A stretch of DNA of 42,767 nt from NCED01 sp035493955 (GTDB lineage Bacteria > Pseudomonadota > Alphaproteobacteria > Caulobacterales > Caulobacteraceae): NCBI GenBank assembly GCA_035493955.1, contig DATJHI010000022.1, forward strand, positions 1 to 42,767. The letters run 5' to 3'. Both the position numbers and the translations under genes were made by a program. The stretch's first letter is position 1, and every line of letters starts with the position of its first letter. The notes under the pieces are model-generated. The model was not told the origin of the DNA. It saw only the letters and a program-made list of their open reading frames with translations, and ran no database searches. Below are positions 41,410-42,767 of the stretch, in pieces.

Positions 41410-42767
41410 TCACCAGCTGACCGAGACGTACTGGGTCTCGAGATATTCCATGACGCCTTCTTTGCTGCCTTCGCGCCCGAGGCCGCTCTGCTTGACCCCC
41501 CCGAACGGCGCGGCCGGGTCGGAGACGATGCCCCGGTTCAGCCCGACCATGCCGGTTTCGAGCCGGCCCGCGACGCGCAGGCCTCGCCCGACGTCGCGGG
41601 TGTAGATGTAGGAGGCCAGGCCGTACTCGGATCTGTTGCACTGCTCGATCATGGCGTCCTCGGACGAGAAGGTCTGGATCGCGGCGACGGGACCGAAGAT
41701 CTCCTCCCACACCAGGTCGCAGTCGGCCGAGACATTGGTCAGGACGGTGGGCGGGTAGAAGTAGCCCGGGCCCTCGCCGCGCTTGCCGCCCGTGGTCACA
41801 CGGGCGCCCTTGGCGACGGCGTCGTCGACTAAGCTCTCGACCTTGTCGCGGGTGGATTTGTTGACCAGCGGGCCGACGGCGACGCCCTCGGTCAGGCCGT
41901 TGCCCATCTTCAGCGCCGCCATCTTGGCGGTCATCTTGGTGGAGAATTCCTCGGCGACCGTCTCGTGCACGTAGAAGCGGTTCGCCGCCGTGCAGGCCTC
42001 GCCCATGTTGCGCATCTTGGCGATCATGGCGCCGTCAATGGCGGCATCGATGTCGGCATCCTCGAACACGATGAACGGCGCGTTGCCGCCCAATTCCATC
42101 GCTGTGTTGAGCACCTGATCCGCGGCGCTGTGCAGGAGCTTGCGGCCGACTTCGGTCGAGCCGGTAAACGACACCACCCGCACCCGCGGATCATGCAGCA
42201 TGCTGCTCACCACGGCGCCCGAGCGGCGCGACGGGATGACGTTGACGACGCCGGCCGGCACCCCGGCCTCCTCGAGCAGCGGCATCAGCGCCAGCATGGT
42301 GAGCGGCGTCTCGGACGCGGGCTTGAGCACGACCGGGCAGCCGGCGGCGAGGGCCGGCCCGATCTTGCGCGTCGCCATCGCGGCCGGGAAGTTCCACGGG
42401 GTGACGAGTACCGCGATGCCGGCCGGCTTGTGCTGCGCCACGATGCGCGCGCCGGAGGAGGGCGCCGTTGAAATCTGCCCGATCGCGCGCACGGCTTCCT
42501 CGGCGTTCCAGCGGAAGAATTCGGCCGAGTAGAGCACCTCGCCTTTGGAGTCGGAGAGTGCCTTGCCGTTCTCGATGGTGATCAACTTGGCGAAGCGCTC
42601 CGCGTCGCGCACGATCAGGTCGAAGGCCTTGCGCAGGATCTCGCCGCGCTCGCGCGGTTTCTTGGCGGCCCACGCCTCGAACGCGCCGGCCGCGGCATCG
42701 ATCGCAGCCTTGGCGTCCTCGACGCTCGCGCTTGCGACCGAGGCGATCTTGTTCTCGGTCGCGGGAT
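41410..42767 (-). CDS. NAD(P)-dependent succinate-semialdehyde dehydrogenase-like aldehyde dehydrogenase, 5'-partial
   Basis: The frame runs from the stop at 41410 to the right edge, about 452 residues, lacking perhaps 30 at the N-terminus; the GTG at 42612 is internal. NAD-binding TPWNFPAAMATRKIGPALAAGC and FTGSTEVGRKLL, catalytic Glu in MELGGNAPF and Cys in GEACTAANR, and EEIFGPVA and PFGGVKQSGLGREG give a complete active site of the GabD type. It likely oxidises succinate semialdehyde or a related omega-oxo acid. It is first in the visible ALDH-E2-M24 series. The edge falls in an Asp-Pro codon pair at a probable GATC. Confidence 0.92.
   Translation of the reverse strand, partial: PATENKIASVASASVEDAKAAIDAAAGAFEAWAAKKPRERGEILRKAFDLIVRDAERFAKLITIENGKALSDSKGEVLYSAEFFRWNAEEAVRAIGQISTAPSSGARIVAQHKPAGIAVLVTPWNFPAAMATRKIGPALAAGCPVVLKPASETPLTMLALMPLLEEAGVPAGVVNVIPSRRSGAVVSSMLHDPRVRVVSFTGSTEVGRKLLHSAADQVLNTAMELGGNAPFIVFEDADIDAAIDGAMIAKMRNMGEACTAANRFYVHETVAEEFSTKMTAKMAALKMGNGLTEGVAVGPLVNKSTRDKVESLVDDAVAKGARVTTGGKRGEGPGYFYPPTVLTNVSADCDLVWEEIFGPVAAIQTFSSEDAMIEQCNRSEYGLASYIYTRDVGRGLRVAGRLETGMVGLNRGIVSDPAAPFGGVKQSGLGREGSKEGVMEYLETQYVSVSW

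Noticed and set aside
41410..42767. A second chimeric junction inside the aldehyde dehydrogenase
   Set aside because: Codon use seems slightly different toward the right edge, and GATC sites are present, but the protein reads as one continuous family member through all motifs.
1..42767. tRNA, rRNA, CRISPR array, IS element, prophage or defence genes
   Set aside because: I looked through every spacer and found no cloverleaf, regularly spaced repeats, transposase, integrase or known immunity gene.

Overview
The window is about 42.8 kb of very GC-rich, densely coding DNA. It has around 40 genes, no gene-free stretch over about 270 bases, and no rRNA, tRNA, CRISPR array, integrase or transposase that I could see. 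The gene set points to an alphaproteobacterium, most likely Caulobacteraceae (Phenylobacterium or Caulobacter-like): a malyl-CoA-lyase-type HpcH/HpaI enzyme, a DusB/NifR3 protein, a DUF3734 patatin, DUF6491 and DUF2141 proteins, a half-size MprF-like protein, and many ATGA/GTGA start-stop overlaps. The placement is inference from protein character, not from a marker gene. The window begins with GATC, ends on the GAT of a probable GATC, and has the length of a cosmid or fosmid insert. The first ~149 bases encode a piece of an ABC-transporter ATPase fused in frame, at a GATCGATC, to a truncated FAD oxidoreductase, so they are probably a co-ligated foreign fragment.

Layout. 1-3.3 kb: truncated thioredoxin-reductase-like flavoprotein, DUF5996 protein, carboxymuconolactone-decarboxylase-like protein, KDPG aldolase. 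3.3-7.3 kb: ybbP/ybbA ABC exporter genes divergent from a tesA-type SGNH esterase, the same arrangement as in Enterobacteria. 7.3-12.8 kb: a lipoprotein, an MprF-like aminoacyl-phospholipid synthase with a DUF1003 partner, and an OmpR-type two-component pair. 13-19 kb: small secreted protein, patatin phospholipase, aldo/keto reductase, PPK2 kinase, DUF6491 protein, two-domain retropepsin-like protease, DusB. 19-24.6 kb: LLM flavin oxidoreductase, SnoaL-like protein, then a gentisate module (MarR regulator, DHA2 MFS transporter, gentisate 1,2-dioxygenase, zeta-class GST isomerase).

24.7-34.3 kb is the most distinctive region, an envelope-glycan island. It starts with a 1148-residue GH18-CE4-GT2 membrane protein that joins a hydrolase-like domain, a deacetylase and a processive glycosyltransferase in one chain. 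After a malyl-CoA-lyase-like gene come a GT4 glycosyltransferase, a DUF2334 deacetylase that overlaps it tail-to-tail by 67 bp, and a translationally coupled trio (polytopic membrane protein, DUF2141 secreted protein, second GT4). This is the best candidate for an undescribed surface-polysaccharide or glycolipid system.

34.4-42.8 kb: small secreted protein, AI-2E-family transporter, CobW GTPase with a His-rich metal loop downstream of an Old Yellow Enzyme, DoxX protein, then a co-directional trio of M24 hydrolase with an altered metal-ligand position, dihydrolipoamide acyltransferase E2, and an aldehyde dehydrogenase that runs off the window.
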